A DNA stretch of 64,000 nucleotides from CBDFNN01 sp965250215 (GTDB lineage Bacteria; Bacteroidota; Rhodothermia; Rhodothermales; DATKEJ01): positions 3,162,001 to 3,226,000 of the forward strand of contig CBDFNN010000004.1 of assembly GCA_965250215.1 (NCBI GenBank), written 5' to 3'. This document shows, in pieces, positions 1 to 9,404 of the stretch. The position numbers and the translations under genes were made by a program. Positions within the stretch are counted from its first letter, which is position 1. Each line of letters starts with the position of its first letter. A model generated the notes under the pieces. The model was given only the letters and a program-made list of their open reading frames with translations, made no database searches and was not told the DNA's origin.

Positions 1-549
1 GTAAGTCACATCCCACAGCTCTTATCGGTCGAACTTGTAAATCGTTTGAAGGCGAAAGGAGTGAATACAGATCTGGCCCGAAAGCTTGCGGCCGGAGGAT
101 TTCGAGATATGACAAGAATAGCATCGTCACCCTTCCGAATTTGGTCCGATATTCTCTCTGAGAATAGAACAAATGTCGGAGAGATTTTGGAAGAACTCAT
201 CGCCTCATTGACGGATCTTAAAGATACTATTTTCAATTCTGATTTAGAGAAACTTGAAAAGAAGTTTGATTCTGCTAGTGAGATCAGACGGAGCATTCCA
301 AAGGATATGAAGGGCTTCCTTCACCCTATGATCGATGTTTACGTATATGCCGAAGACAAACCTGGCTATCTCTCTCGATTGACGACCCTATTATTCGAAA
401 AGGGTTTAAACATAAAAGATCTCGAGTTAATGAAAATCAGAGAAGGTACCGGTGGGGCCTTCAAGCTCAGCTTTTCAAATCAGGAAGAGGCTGATCAAGC
501 AATCTCCATATTGGAATCGGCTGAGTATTCGGCATTCCAGTTGAGCTAG
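1..549 (+). CDS. tyrA: Prephenate dehydrogenase, C-terminal part (5' end outside window)
   Basis: The reading frame is open from base 1, so the gene starts outside the window. The first residues read SHIPQLLSVELVN, followed by GGFRDMTRIASSP, which is the conserved helical dimerisation region of prephenate dehydrogenases. The last 75 or so residues (MIDVYVYAEDKPGYLSRLTTL onward) form an ACT domain, which in this family senses tyrosine or a related ligand. The enzyme converts prephenate to 4-hydroxyphenylpyruvate in tyrosine biosynthesis, in the cytoplasm. A TTG at 46 could be mistaken for the start, but the conserved residues before it show it is internal. The gene ends in a terminator hairpin that overlaps its stop codon. 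Confidence 0.9.
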   Translation, partial: VSHIPQLLSVELVNRLKAKGVNTDLARKLAAGGFRDMTRIASSPFRIWSDILSENRTNVGEILEELIASLTDLKDTIFNSDLEKLEKKFDSASEIRRSIPKDMKGFLHPMIDVYVYAEDKPGYLSRLTTLLFEKGLNIKDLELMKIREGTGGAFKLSFSNQEEADQAISILESAEYSAFQLS

Positions 550-562
550 TCTAGCTTTTTTT
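544..562 (+). terminator. Rho-independent terminator of tyrA
   Basis: A short stem AGCTA (544-548) and TAGCT (552-556) with a GTC loop is followed by a run of seven T (556-562). It overlaps the tyrA stop codon and lies between tyrA and the convergent gene ending at 572. Confidence 0.6.
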
Positions 563-571
563 CGATAAGGT

Positions 572-1849
572 CTAAGTACGACGTTCATTGAGCATCTTGC
601 CAAATTCATAGATTGCGGCGACAATGATCAGAACAAAACTGCCAAAAAAGTACCTTGTCACGGGAGGTGCATAAGGCGCAAATCCTATGGTAGCCAAAAA
701 GATAGCAAGAATAAAAAACCACGATTTTCTCCACAAGAGGAAGGCTAAAAACACTAGACCAAGGAGAGCACTGATATGAGAAAACCATCGAGCCTTGAAT
801 TCAAAATAGCCAAGGCCAAATGATTGCAGGGTGTTCAAGACGCCATTGCGGAAAAGAAGAAATGGGTGAGCTTTCAGATACTCCAAATATCCTTCTTTCA
901 CCACTGTCGAATAGTTTTCGTATTTGGAGCGATCAAGCAGAGCACCATTTGGTAAATCTGGGTTGACCCTTTCTCCTGTTTTTTCGAAATAGAAATCCTC
1001 AGCCGTTTTGTCCAGGAAGATTAAATCGTTCGGGTTCTGATAAGCACCGATGGAAATGTACGCCGTGTGCCATGGCGACTTCAATATCTCTGATCCTCGA
1101 AGACCGAATGAGGATAGCAACATGATGAAAATCGAGGCGATAAGCATCGCTCGATTTTCCCTTCGGTATGCAAGAGCAAATAGGAAAATAGAAATGAAAA
1201 GTGTCGTCGGCCGCGTGGCGAAGGAAAGACCCAGTAAGAATCCCGTTGCGATGACGAACCAGGAATATTTAAAACTCTTAGAAATGAGATAAGGAAGTAG
1301 CAGAATGGCTGGAAGAGCCTGCCAGAAATAGTAAAATGGGAAGGTTACATAGGATAGGATAATTGGATTGAGCGCGTAGAGCACTAGAAAAGCAAGACGT
1401 TGCCATCGTGAGCCAAGAACTGTAAGAAGAAAAAGACATGAAAGCAGATGCACTATGATTTGCAGAAGTTCAACCGCGTCCATATCGCTAAGAAAGGGAA
1501 AAACGGTTTTAGCGAATACGATGATATGGACGTAGCCCTTATCGTTTAGATGATATCTACTTCTTGATTCAGAAGCCTTAAATCGGCGACCCTGAAGCTG
1601 CTTTTCGAATTCAGGATCCTTCAGTATTTCCTGAATCTCCGAGTAATGATCCAGTGAATAACTCCATCCTTCTGGGCTGGAGTAATTTGCGGCACCTGAA
1701 AAATAGGGATAGCTCCATATCGGATGCATTTGCCCTGGGTTGTTCAGCTGAAATGCTGCCAAGGTAATAGCAATAGCAGCGACGAGTAGCCAAACTCGAT
1801 TCTCAGTTATAGAAGACGAGGTTCCGCCTGTATTGTCTTCTTGGTCCAT
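572..1849 (-). CDS. Polytopic membrane protein, possible GT-C type glycosyltransferase
   Basis: A 425-residue protein with a cytoplasmic N-terminus, a first membrane segment at about 19-36, a soluble loop to about residue 105, and then roughly nine further hydrophobic segments. This layout, a large loop after helix 1 followed by many helices, resembles GT-C glycosyltransferases that use lipid-linked sugars. I see no decisive motif: the expected acidic pair in the first loop is not clear, although SLDHYSE is a candidate. It is followed after 9 bp by the oxidoreductase upstream on the same strand, so the two may be co-transcribed. Assignment to GT-C is inference; 'multi-pass membrane protein' is the safe call. 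Confidence 0.6.
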   Translation of the reverse strand: MDQEDNTGGTSSSITENRVWLLVAAIAITLAAFQLNNPGQMHPIWSYPYFSGAANYSSPEGWSYSLDHYSEIQEILKDPEFEKQLQGRRFKASESRSRYHLNDKGYVHIIVFAKTVFPFLSDMDAVELLQIIVHLLSCLFLLTVLGSRWQRLAFLVLYALNPIILSYVTFPFYYFWQALPAILLLPYLISKSFKYSWFVIATGFLLGLSFATRPTTLFISIFLFALAYRRENRAMLIASIFIMLLSSFGLRGSEILKSPWHTAYISIGAYQNPNDLIFLDKTAEDFYFEKTGERVNPDLPNGALLDRSKYENYSTVVKEGYLEYLKAHPFLLFRNGVLNTLQSFGLGYFEFKARWFSHISALLGLVFLAFLLWRKSWFFILAIFLATIGFAPYAPPVTRYFFGSFVLIIVAAIYEFGKMLNERRT

Positions 1850-1858
1850 CCCTTGTAA

Positions 1859-2983
1859 CTAGTTCTCCAGAGTAAAATCGGGCAAAGCCACAATACTTCC
1901 ACCCAGTTCTGCAGATTGATGGGCGCATATTCCTACGCAGGTCCAGTTGGCACTTGTTGGAGCGTTAGGCCAAGGATCTCGATCCTCCTTCAGGGACGTA
2001 ATGAACTCGTTAATCATGTGAGGATGTGAGCCACCGTGGCCACCGCCTTGAACAAATGAGAGATGATCAGCATCTTCAATCGTCTGTGTAAACTTCTGAA
2101 TCGACTCCGGCAGCAGATGAGCATAGTCTGGAATAGATACTAGTTCAGGAATCTCGGGTTCAGGCTTCTTCGCTGTGTGAATGACGTGCTTTTGATCCTC
2201 TGATAAAGTCCATTCGAAAGATCGTTTGGTCCCATAGACGTCAAATGATTCTCGGTATTGGCGGGCAACATCGTAAAGAAATCTCCAGATATGTGCCGCA
2301 ACTTCGGAGTCTTTCAACTTGATGTGACAAGACTCAACGGCAAACTTATTTCCTGACTTCGCTTCAATGTCAGCATTGACTCGACCTGATCCAAAACAGG
2401 ATACGTGCTCCGCTCTTTTGTCCATTAGTCCGAGAACAGGTGAAACGACGTGTGTCGCATAGTGCATCGGAATCATCTTTTCCCAATACTCTGGCCAACC
2501 CTCCATATCCTGTGGATGCGAGGCTTTCATGTACTGCACGTCACCAAGCTCCCCTTTTTCAAACATCTCCTTGATGAATAAGAACTCCCTCGAGTAGACG
2601 ACCGTCTCGGCCATCATGTATTTCAATCCCGTTTGTTTTACGAGATCAACAATTTGTCGGCACTCTTCGATAGTCGTTGCCATGGGTACCGTACACATGA
2701 CATGCTTTCCAGCCTTGAGCGCTTCCATCGACATCCAAGCATGATCGTTGATCGGAGAATTGATGTGTATCGCATCTAGGCTATCGTCCTTGAGCATTTC
2801 ATGATAGTCGGTGTATCTGTTTTCGATGCCGAATGCGTCTCCAACTTTGTTCAGTTCCTCGATATTTCGTCGACAAATTGCTGAGGCTTCTGCCCCTGGA
2901 TAGTTTTGATAGATCGGAATGAACTCGGCTCCGAATCCTAGGCCTACAAGGCCGATTTGAATGGGTCGTAAGTCTTGTGTCAC
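1859..2983 (-). CDS. Gfo/Idh/MocA-family NAD(P)-dependent oxidoreductase
   Basis: A 374-residue protein with an N-terminal Rossmann fold: IGLVGLGFGAEF at about residues 10-21 is the dinucleotide-binding glycine motif, and a GKHVMCTVPMA segment near residue 93 matches the family's EKP-type motif, though the usual Glu-Lys-Pro is changed to Thr-Val-Pro. The C-terminal half is the alpha/beta substrate domain. The start is GTG at 2983. Family members oxidise, reduce or epimerise sugars and inositols. It lies next to the large PmoA/PVC-dehydrogenase gene; PmoA-like proteins and Gfo/Idh/MocA enzymes often co-occur in sugar-utilisation loci, which suggests a shared sugar substrate. The substrate cannot be told from sequence. 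Confidence 0.85.
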   Translation of the reverse strand: MTQDLRPIQIGLVGLGFGAEFIPIYQNYPGAEASAICRRNIEELNKVGDAFGIENRYTDYHEMLKDDSLDAIHINSPINDHAWMSMEALKAGKHVMCTVPMATTIEECRQIVDLVKQTGLKYMMAETVVYSREFLFIKEMFEKGELGDVQYMKASHPQDMEGWPEYWEKMIPMHYATHVVSPVLGLMDKRAEHVSCFGSGRVNADIEAKSGNKFAVESCHIKLKDSEVAAHIWRFLYDVARQYRESFDVYGTKRSFEWTLSEDQKHVIHTAKKPEPEIPELVSIPDYAHLLPESIQKFTQTIEDADHLSFVQGGGHGGSHPHMINEFITSLKEDRDPWPNAPTSANWTCVGICAHQSAELGGSIVALPDFTLEN

Positions 2984-3044
2984 CTGTTCTGGATTTTGGA
3001 TTAAATATTCGCTGTGCTATGAGAATAGAACAGATTCTTGTAGG

Positions 3045-6000
3045 TCAATTTGCCCCTAGTGCGACATTGGCATATCTAAGATAAGATATTAAATCGGCGA
3101 CGTCCTGATCTGGAAGACTTTGAAGCAATCCCTCTGGCATGAGTGATTTTTCCGTGGTCTCCTGAGTTTGTATGTCAGACTTATTGATTTGAATATCATC
3201 CTGTCCGATAACGCGAAGGCTAATCTGTCTTTCTGTTTCGTTCGTGATATTACCCAGATAGGTCCTGCCGTCTTGGGTTGTCAATACCGTGGCTTTGTAG
3301 TTTTCAGCTACGTCTCCACTTGGGTTCAATGTATTACTAAGAATGTAGTCAAGATTGGATCTGTTGGATCCTGTCAATTCAGGTCCCACCTGTCCTCCTT
3401 CGCCAAACATCATGTGACAAGTGCCGCAGGTTGAAGCGAATAACTCCCGACCCCTTTCTGGGCTAGCATCCTCAACGCGATTTGGAGTCAGGAGAAGACG
3501 GTATTTGCGGTAGGAGTTCTCTAGGTCATCTGAGAGATCATCGATGGGTCCCCATACCTCAACGAAGCCATTACCAACAACTCGTCTGAGCTGGCGTGCT
3601 ATGTAGACAGGCACGTCAGCCTTTAGAATATCTCCCTTCTTCAATGCTTGAGTAAACATCCACCCATAGGAAGAACGAGACGCCATGGTAAGTCCAAGTT
3701 CTCTTTGCTCCACTTTCGATAGCTCGGGATATTTCTTTAATAAAGCTTGCCCCAAGATAGAATCGTCATAAGATGCAACAGCGCGGATCGCGTCCAATCT
3801 CAAATCGTCTTCCTCTAACAGAGATCGAAGTACCGGCTGGAGCTCCTTTCTTTGCCGAGTAGCCAGGGAACGCAGAGCAGCCTGTCTATTCTCAATAACT
3901 TGAGTCTTGTCTTTTACAATCGCGAGTTGCCGTTGCGCGGCATCTGCATCCCCAAAATGTTGTGAGATCGATTCAGCTAAGCCGTCTTCAGCACTGCCCT
4001 TGGAGAAATTGGATCTGATCTCAGACCAACTTTCGGGAGCCGTCATGTCTGTCCTTCCCTCAAGACCAGCCAACATTCCTTCCAAGAGATGGGCCTTAGA
4101 GTTTTGACTCAAAGACACGGCGCTTAGGAGTTGATCTATCTTGTCTGCATCCATGGCTCTCCTTGCGAGAAAAGTATTTACCAGAGGGATGGAGCTATTA
4201 TCAGCTAGAGCCAATGCCCTTGAGGGATCAAGCTCGACCAAAGGTTCAACACCAAGCCATAAGAGTTTTGGAATATTATGATCGTTCTGATCTGCCTCAT
4301 GGGCTACAAGAGCCTCAGCAATGGTCCATCGTTGATCCAATTCCAGCCGTTGTAAAGCCGCTGCCAAATACATTCGGACTATAGATGAAGCGTCGTTCAC
4401 TGCCATGGATTGGAAAGATGCCAGTTGTGTTTCACTAGGATTACGATCCTCCGAAAGAAGTTGAACGGCCCAGGCCCGAATATATTCGTCTTGATCTGCA
4501 AGAGACCTTTCCTCTATCCCACTTGCACCATCATGAGCGACATGTATGGTCCAAAGTGCTCTCAGTCGATAGTCTGCATTATTGTCATTAGTAAAGATGT
4601 CGACCATTTTATCAATGGCTTCAGGCGAAATTTCACCCTTTGTGACACGATTCTGAAGAATAACTCTAGCCCTTCGAGCATGCCAATCACTCTTACTAGT
4701 CTGCAAGTTCACTAGCTGCAGATCACTCATCGCGTTAAGATCTGCATACCGACCCTCCCAATTTTCTGCGAGCGATTCCTCCGGACTGATGCGAAATACT
4801 CTTCCCGTGTCTTTGTCGTGAACGTCGTTGCCACATATGTCGCCGTCGTGCCAGTCTAAGACATACATATCACCTGCTGGTCCAACTTCCATGCTGAATC
4901 CGATCCAAGCAGCATTGTTAGCTAACATAAAGTCCTCTCCATGACTCGCAACAAAGCCTGAGCCCTGTCGAGTGAGATTATCCGATAGAACCGCGTGCTC
5001 ATGGATATTAGCCATGAATAATCGGCCTTGATGTTCTGGCGGGAAGGCGTCGGACTGATATACACGTGCTCCTCCGTGGGCGGATCTATGCCTATGATCA
5101 ACGATAGTGTCGATATCGTCGTAGACATAAGGATTAATATGTCTACCTCCCTGTCGCTGATAAACGCCACCAGGAATTATATGGAAGAGATGCGGAATCA
5201 CACAGGCGCTGATAAACATCTGCCCCTTGGAGTCATAGTCGATACCCCAAGGATTGCTGAAACCGTGGGCAACAACCTCAAAAATGTCTTTGGTCGGGTG
5301 ATAACGCCATACTCCCCCATCCATCATGGTGCCGTCACGAGTCATAAGGTCTGAAGGGAAAGGGTCGCCCTTTTTGAAAATGCGATCATTCTCGTCTGGC
5401 TTTCGAATCATCGATGGTGTTGCAAATCCTTCGAGGCCGTAGAGCCAACCATCAGGGCCCCAATGCAATGAGTTGATCGTCTCATGGCGATCTCGAATGC
5501 CCCAGCCTGTAAGAAGAATTTCGATATTCTCATCTGCCAGATCATCATGATTTCTGTCTGGGACAAACATGAAATGAGGAGGCGCACCGAGGTACAAACC
5601 GTCAAAACCCAAAGCGATTGCGGAAGGAAAAGGAATACCTTCCAAGAAAACCTTTTTGCTATCTGCTTGGCCATCTCCGTCCGTGTCCTCTAATATCAGT
5701 ATGCGACTGTTGCCATCATTGGAAAATCCTTTCTGCCGAGTTTCATAGTCTCGATTCTCGGCGATCCACATCCGGCCTTTGTCGTCCCACGCGAATGCCA
5801 TGGGCTGTGTGATAAGAGGCTCAGCAGCAAATGCACTTACCTTGAATCCCTCTTTTATTGTCATCGCATCGACGGCCTGCTGAGGATCTAAGAATTCTGC
5901 CTGCTCTCCTTCTTCGCGCGCCATCATCCATAGCTCAGCAATCGAATACATGTTATCTGTCCCGATATAGCCATCCCAACGTTCCCGGAATTCTTGAAAG

Positions 6001-6839
6001 GGACCTGTGTAGAACACAAGTCGGTGTTTGATGACCTCGGTCTCTCCTTTTTTGATCGACCAATCTCCTTGAATCGATCTAGAAGGACCAATTCCCAATT
6101 GATCGTCCACGCGCCAGTTTTGAGGAAAGCCGTCATTATCCGGATGATCAAATATGGCGACATGGGCATAGTCATCCCGACCTTCTACTTTCATCCCGAC
6201 GTCCATCCACATGGCACGCTTTTGTTCAGCTGACTGGTTTCGCTGTCGCGCGGTGTTAATCGCGTATCCATCGGCACCTTCCTCCCACGGCATGCGAACA
6301 AACAGACCTCCATAATCATGAGCTGCGACTGAGACATCCACGTGAGCCATACCTCGCCACTCAACATCCGTGACGATTTCATCTCCACGCATTTTAGCAG
6401 ACCAGTTCTGGGTTTCTCTCAATACGGGACTTCCATCCTCGGCCAACAAGTCATACGATACCGACCAAGTGACAACTGAATCTTGCGCTTGTCCTACTCT
6501 CGCAATGACTCGCTTCCAATACCCATCGGAGGGATTGTGAAAATAATCGCGACCGTTAATATTCGTATAGGCCCAATAGACTCCAGTTTGATGTTTGTGA
6601 TGGTCTGGACTGTATTGCGTGTAAGAGCCTTGTCCATCTGCAGGTGTAACAGGATGGAGAAAGGGTCGGTGATCTAGTGGAGCATTTTGTGTTACAAGTA
6701 CATCCCCTGCTCTTGAAATCGTGACCGTTCCATCGGCTTCATTCCAAACTGCAGTAAGCTGATCAACGTGAGGGCTGTTGGTAAAACAACTTGAAAGGAT
6801 CGGAAGTAGGAGTACGAGAAGGAGTTTGCTTGATCTCAT
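3045..6839 (-). CDS. Lipoprotein fusing PmoA-like domain, PVC-type dehydrogenase, HEAT repeats and cytochrome c
   Basis: A 1264-residue multi-domain protein. The N-terminus has a lipoprotein signal peptide with lipobox ILSSC. Residues about 30-310 match the PmoA-like (DUF6807) family, with HRPFLHPV and the His-rich SPDHHKHQTGVYWA segments. Residues about 325-740 are a membrane-bound dehydrogenase-type beta-propeller of the kind first described in Planctomycetes and Verrucomicrobia (AEPLITQPMAFAWDDKGRMW, HETINSLHWGPDGWLYG). Helical HEAT-like repeats follow (about 745-1090). A C-terminal cytochrome c carries CGTCH at 1138-1142. It is probably anchored in the periplasm or on the outer membrane, oxidising a sugar-like substrate and passing electrons to its own haem. 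It is paralogous in the propeller to the protein at 18626-21469. The substrate is unknown. Confidence 0.85.
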   Translation of the reverse strand: MRSSKLLLVLLLPILSSCFTNSPHVDQLTAVWNEADGTVTISRAGDVLVTQNAPLDHRPFLHPVTPADGQGSYTQYSPDHHKHQTGVYWAYTNINGRDYFHNPSDGYWKRVIARVGQAQDSVVTWSVSYDLLAEDGSPVLRETQNWSAKMRGDEIVTDVEWRGMAHVDVSVAAHDYGGLFVRMPWEEGADGYAINTARQRNQSAEQKRAMWMDVGMKVEGRDDYAHVAIFDHPDNDGFPQNWRVDDQLGIGPSRSIQGDWSIKKGETEVIKHRLVFYTGPFQEFRERWDGYIGTDNMYSIAELWMMAREEGEQAEFLDPQQAVDAMTIKEGFKVSAFAAEPLITQPMAFAWDDKGRMWIAENRDYETRQKGFSNDGNSRILILEDTDGDGQADSKKVFLEGIPFPSAIALGFDGLYLGAPPHFMFVPDRNHDDLADENIEILLTGWGIRDRHETINSLHWGPDGWLYGLEGFATPSMIRKPDENDRIFKKGDPFPSDLMTRDGTMMDGGVWRYHPTKDIFEVVAHGFSNPWGIDYDSKGQMFISACVIPHLFHIIPGGVYQRQGGRHINPYVYDDIDTIVDHRHRSAHGGARVYQSDAFPPEHQGRLFMANIHEHAVLSDNLTRQGSGFVASHGEDFMLANNAAWIGFSMEVGPAGDMYVLDWHDGDICGNDVHDKDTGRVFRISPEESLAENWEGRYADLNAMSDLQLVNLQTSKSDWHARRARVILQNRVTKGEISPEAIDKMVDIFTNDNNADYRLRALWTIHVAHDGASGIEERSLADQDEYIRAWAVQLLSEDRNPSETQLASFQSMAVNDASSIVRMYLAAALQRLELDQRWTIAEALVAHEADQNDHNIPKLLWLGVEPLVELDPSRALALADNSSIPLVNTFLARRAMDADKIDQLLSAVSLSQNSKAHLLEGMLAGLEGRTDMTAPESWSEIRSNFSKGSAEDGLAESISQHFGDADAAQRQLAIVKDKTQVIENRQAALRSLATRQRKELQPVLRSLLEEDDLRLDAIRAVASYDDSILGQALLKKYPELSKVEQRELGLTMASRSSYGWMFTQALKKGDILKADVPVYIARQLRRVVGNGFVEVWGPIDDLSDDLENSYRKYRLLLTPNRVEDASPERGRELFASTCGTCHMMFGEGGQVGPELTGSNRSNLDYILSNTLNPSGDVAENYKATVLTTQDGRTYLGNITNETERQISLRVIGQDDIQINKSDIQTQETTEKSLMPEGLLQSLPDQDVADLISYLRYANVALGAN

Positions 6840-7015
6840 GGGTATTTTGCTGGTTCATTCGATGATAGCAAGAGATAGAAAGAGGAGCAAATCGGTGGGC
6901 GGTTTTCGCTAGACAACCCTGAGTTAGGGAATTCTACTACAATCGAAATCTCGAACTTGCGGCTAAGCGAATTCAACCTTCCCTTCAATTTCGTTTAGAC
7001 CAACACCTTGTCTCG

Positions 7016-7909
7016 CTAGGCCAAAACAAGATCTCTGGCTAGGGAGACAATCTGCTCCCGAACTAAGTCTAGATTTTCTTGCTCTAACTCAACTAGGGGC
7101 AATCGAAGTCGATTCGAAATCAAGTCCATTTCAGCAAGTGCAGCTTTTATCGGTACAGGATTGCTTTCGACAAAACACGCTCTCATTGCCGGTACTAAGC
7201 GAAAATGGAGATCCCTTGCTTCATCGATTCTGTTGACCAAAATAGCATCCAACATGTCAGACATTAAGTCTGGCAAGGCATTCGATAGGACCGAAACGAC
7301 CCCATCGCCACCAAGGGAGCAAATAGGTAATGCCAGTTCATCGTCACCAGAATAGACGGCCAATCCTTCGCGGCGGCTTCTTAAAAGATCTACGACTTGG
7401 GCTAAATCTCCGGAGGCTTCTTTTACACCTACTATCTGAGAATGACGCTCGGCCAAACTCAAAATCGTGTCAGGTAAAATATTGAAGGAAGTTCGTCCCG
7501 GGACATTGTAAATAATCGTTGGTAGATTTGAGTCCTCTAGGATTGCATCTATGTGAGCCACAAATCCTTTTTGACCTGGTTTGTTGTAAGCCGGCCCTAC
7601 AATCATTTGCCCATCTGCTCCAAGTGTTTCTGCTTGCTTGGAATAAAGGATGCTTTGTCTTGTTGAATTAGTACCAGTTCCTACGACGACCGGAACTCGT
7701 CCTGCTACATATCCGATGGCGGCATTTATCACCACAGTCCTTTCTTGATAGTCTAGATTCGGGCATTCACCTGTCGTGCCAAGAACGACAAGAGCGTCAA
7801 CACCTCCTGCAATTTGATACTCGATCAGTTCAGCAAAGGCAGGCAAATCAATTTGTCCGAAATGATCGAAAGGTGTTACGATTGCGGTTCCTACTCCTCT
7901 AAAAAGCAT
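7016..7909 (-). CDS. dapA: 4-hydroxy-tetrahydrodipicolinate synthase
   Basis: The enzyme condenses pyruvate with aspartate semialdehyde in lysine/diaminopimelate synthesis. The protein is 297 residues when started at the ATG at 7909 (MLFRGVGTAIVTPF), which is the usual family start. A longer frame to 8050 would overlap dapB and adds nothing conserved. Key residues visible are the GTTGE motif (Thr46-Thr47), Tyr134 in IIYNVPGR and the Schiff-base Lys163 in VGVKEASGD. It starts 4 bp after the dapB stop codon, so the two are translationally close and probably one operon dapB-dapA. Confidence 0.95.
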   Translation of the reverse strand: MLFRGVGTAIVTPFDHFGQIDLPAFAELIEYQIAGGVDALVVLGTTGECPNLDYQERTVVINAAIGYVAGRVPVVVGTGTNSTRQSILYSKQAETLGADGQMIVGPAYNKPGQKGFVAHIDAILEDSNLPTIIYNVPGRTSFNILPDTILSLAERHSQIVGVKEASGDLAQVVDLLRSRREGLAVYSGDDELALPICSLGGDGVVSVLSNALPDLMSDMLDAILVNRIDEARDLHFRLVPAMRACFVESNPVPIKAALAEMDLISNRLRLPLVELEQENLDLVREQIVSLARDLVLA

Positions 7910-7913
7910 TGGG

Positions 7914-8603
7914 CTAATGGTTAACTTGTTCTGAATATCCGACGTCGCTGAATACATCGTCGAAGGTGAATAGGCCAGGATCCTGCTCCAATAGCCACTC
8001 CGCAGCTTTGATAGCGCCGACTGCAAAGACTTGCCGGTCTTCAACTGCATGTCTTATTTCTAGCTTTTCTCCAGTTCCACTGAATTCGAAGGAATGGACG
8101 CCTTTGATATCCCCTACCCTTTCGGACGTGACTGCGACTTCTCTATCGAAGCAGTTAGACAACTCGATAGCTGTGCCACTAGGTTGATCGACCTTCCGAG
8201 TGTGGTGGATTTCGTTCAGCGAGAGATTAAAGGACTGATGATCGAGATTCGAGAGAGCACCTAGCATCTTTTTGAAGAGGGCAATTCCAGTTGAGAAATT
8301 TGCCGAGTACAAAAGACTAGATTGATTTTCTGCTACCCAGCCTCGAATTAAGTCGAGATCATCATACCATCCGGTTACGCCAATGACTGAGGGGATGCCC
8401 ACTTGGGTGTAAAGATGGATGTTTTCGATCGCAATCTCAGGCCGTGAAAAGTCAAGGACAACATCACAACCAAGAATTGCTTCTTGCTGACTCTCAGGTG
8501 GTCGCACAGACGAGCAGAGTACATCGATTGTGTGAATCGTTCCCTTCAATGCCTGGGTTATGGCTTGACCCATATTGCCCCTTCCTACTAATGCGATTTT
8601 CAT
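7914..8603 (-). CDS. dapB: 4-hydroxy-tetrahydrodipicolinate reductase
   Basis: A 229-residue NAD(P)H-dependent reductase, the step after DapA in diaminopimelate synthesis. The N-terminal Rossmann motif reads IALVGRGNMGQAI. The catalytic signature EIHHTRKVDQPSGTA contains His133-His134 and Lys137. The enzyme is slightly short compared with typical 240-270 residue proteins but keeps both domains. It is the first gene of the dapB-dapA operon and is transcribed divergently from the ACT-domain gene at 8757. Confidence 0.95.
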   Translation of the reverse strand: MKIALVGRGNMGQAITQALKGTIHTIDVLCSSVRPPESQQEAILGCDVVLDFSRPEIAIENIHLYTQVGIPSVIGVTGWYDDLDLIRGWVAENQSSLLYSANFSTGIALFKKMLGALSNLDHQSFNLSLNEIHHTRKVDQPSGTAIELSNCFDREVAVTSERVGDIKGVHSFEFSGTGEKLEIRHAVEDRQVFAVGAIKAAEWLLEQDPGLFTFDDVFSDVGYSEQVNH

Positions 8604-8714
8604 GTCACCCTTCCTTTAGATATTGACTGAGAAGCATACCTGCCCTCTTTTTGCTCTAATCTTGGGCCATTCTAGTGGTGAAGAGCCGGCCAAGGAAGAA
8701 AATGACAACTATGT

Positions 8715-8748
8715 TACATTATGTGTACATTATTGTTATCTTTATAAC
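8715..8748. promoter_or_regulatory. Candidate operators in the dapB / ACT-gene divergent promoter
   Basis: The octamer TACATTAT occurs twice (8715-8722 and 8726-8733), spaced exactly 11 bp, one helical turn. It is followed at once by the perfect inverted repeat GTTAT-CTTT-ATAAC (8735-8748). The block sits 9 bp before the start codon of the ACT-domain gene and 112 bp from dapB. The arrangement is typical of a protein-binding site; which protein binds is not known. Confidence 0.45.
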
Positions 8749-8756
8749 GTTTCACC

Positions 8757-9404
8757 ATGAGTAGAATATCCACGGCCCTGGAAAAGATCTTCGAATCGAA
8801 CGAATACCTCCAATTCGGGATGCACAATAAGCTCTTCAATATGAAGCAGCTAGCTCATTATATTCGTCCTGGATTGAGCGAGTCTGTAGGAAAAGATATG
8901 AGTATTGAGGCCACCCAAATGGCCTTATCCCGTTTTCGAAATAAAGGCGTCCAAGACAAATCTGGTCATCTCGATCGAAAGATCTTTAATAGACTTTTTA
9001 TCCAGAATGATCTTTGCGTTTTGACTTTTCCCAAGACTACAGAAATTCACAGGCAGATTGGGGGCTTGTTCTCGAAGATTCAAGCGGATGAGGGCTACAT
9101 CACGGTGTCTGAGGGAACGTCGGAGATCACTACAATTTTTGATGCACGCTATCTCAAGGATTTACAAGCCGTCGTTCAAAGCAGACCCAGAAGAATCAAC
9201 CACAAGGTTTGCGGTGTGGGCCTGAAATTCAAGATGGAATTGCTGGATGAACCGGGACTGATATATCGCACCCTAGAGCAACTCTATTTGAAGAGGATTA
9301 GTCTGATTGAGATTACCTCGACTAATTCCGAGTTAAACCTGTATGTGAAGGAGAAAGATGCTCGGAAAGCGATGGATACTTTGTACTACCGCTTTATGGA
9401 CTAG
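8757..9404 (+). CDS. ACT-domain protein, possible amino-acid-responsive regulator
   Basis: A 215-residue cytoplasmic protein with no signal peptide. The first 85 or so residues are helical and basic and could be a small winged-helix or helix-turn-helix unit (MKQLAHYIRPGL followed by a QMALSRFR helix). Residues about 150-212 (GVGLKFKMELLDEPGLIYRTLEQLYLKR onward) look like an ACT ligand-binding domain, and residues about 95-150 may be a second, weaker one. It is transcribed divergently from dapB-dapA over a promoter with operator-like repeats and ends 1 bp before the convergent hydroxyproline deaminase gene. A regulator of lysine-pathway genes is a plausible inference; no enzyme motif is visible. 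Confidence 0.6.
   Translation: MSRISTALEKIFESNEYLQFGMHNKLFNMKQLAHYIRPGLSESVGKDMSIEATQMALSRFRNKGVQDKSGHLDRKIFNRLFIQNDLCVLTFPKTTEIHRQIGGLFSKIQADEGYITVSEGTSEITTIFDARYLKDLQAVVQSRPRRINHKVCGVGLKFKMELLDEPGLIYRTLEQLYLKRISLIEITSTNSELNLYVKEKDARKAMDTLYYRFMD

Noticed and set aside
7910..8050. Longer dapA reading frame overlapping dapB
   Set aside because: The extra 47 residues have no family similarity and lie inside dapB; the conserved protein begins at 7909.
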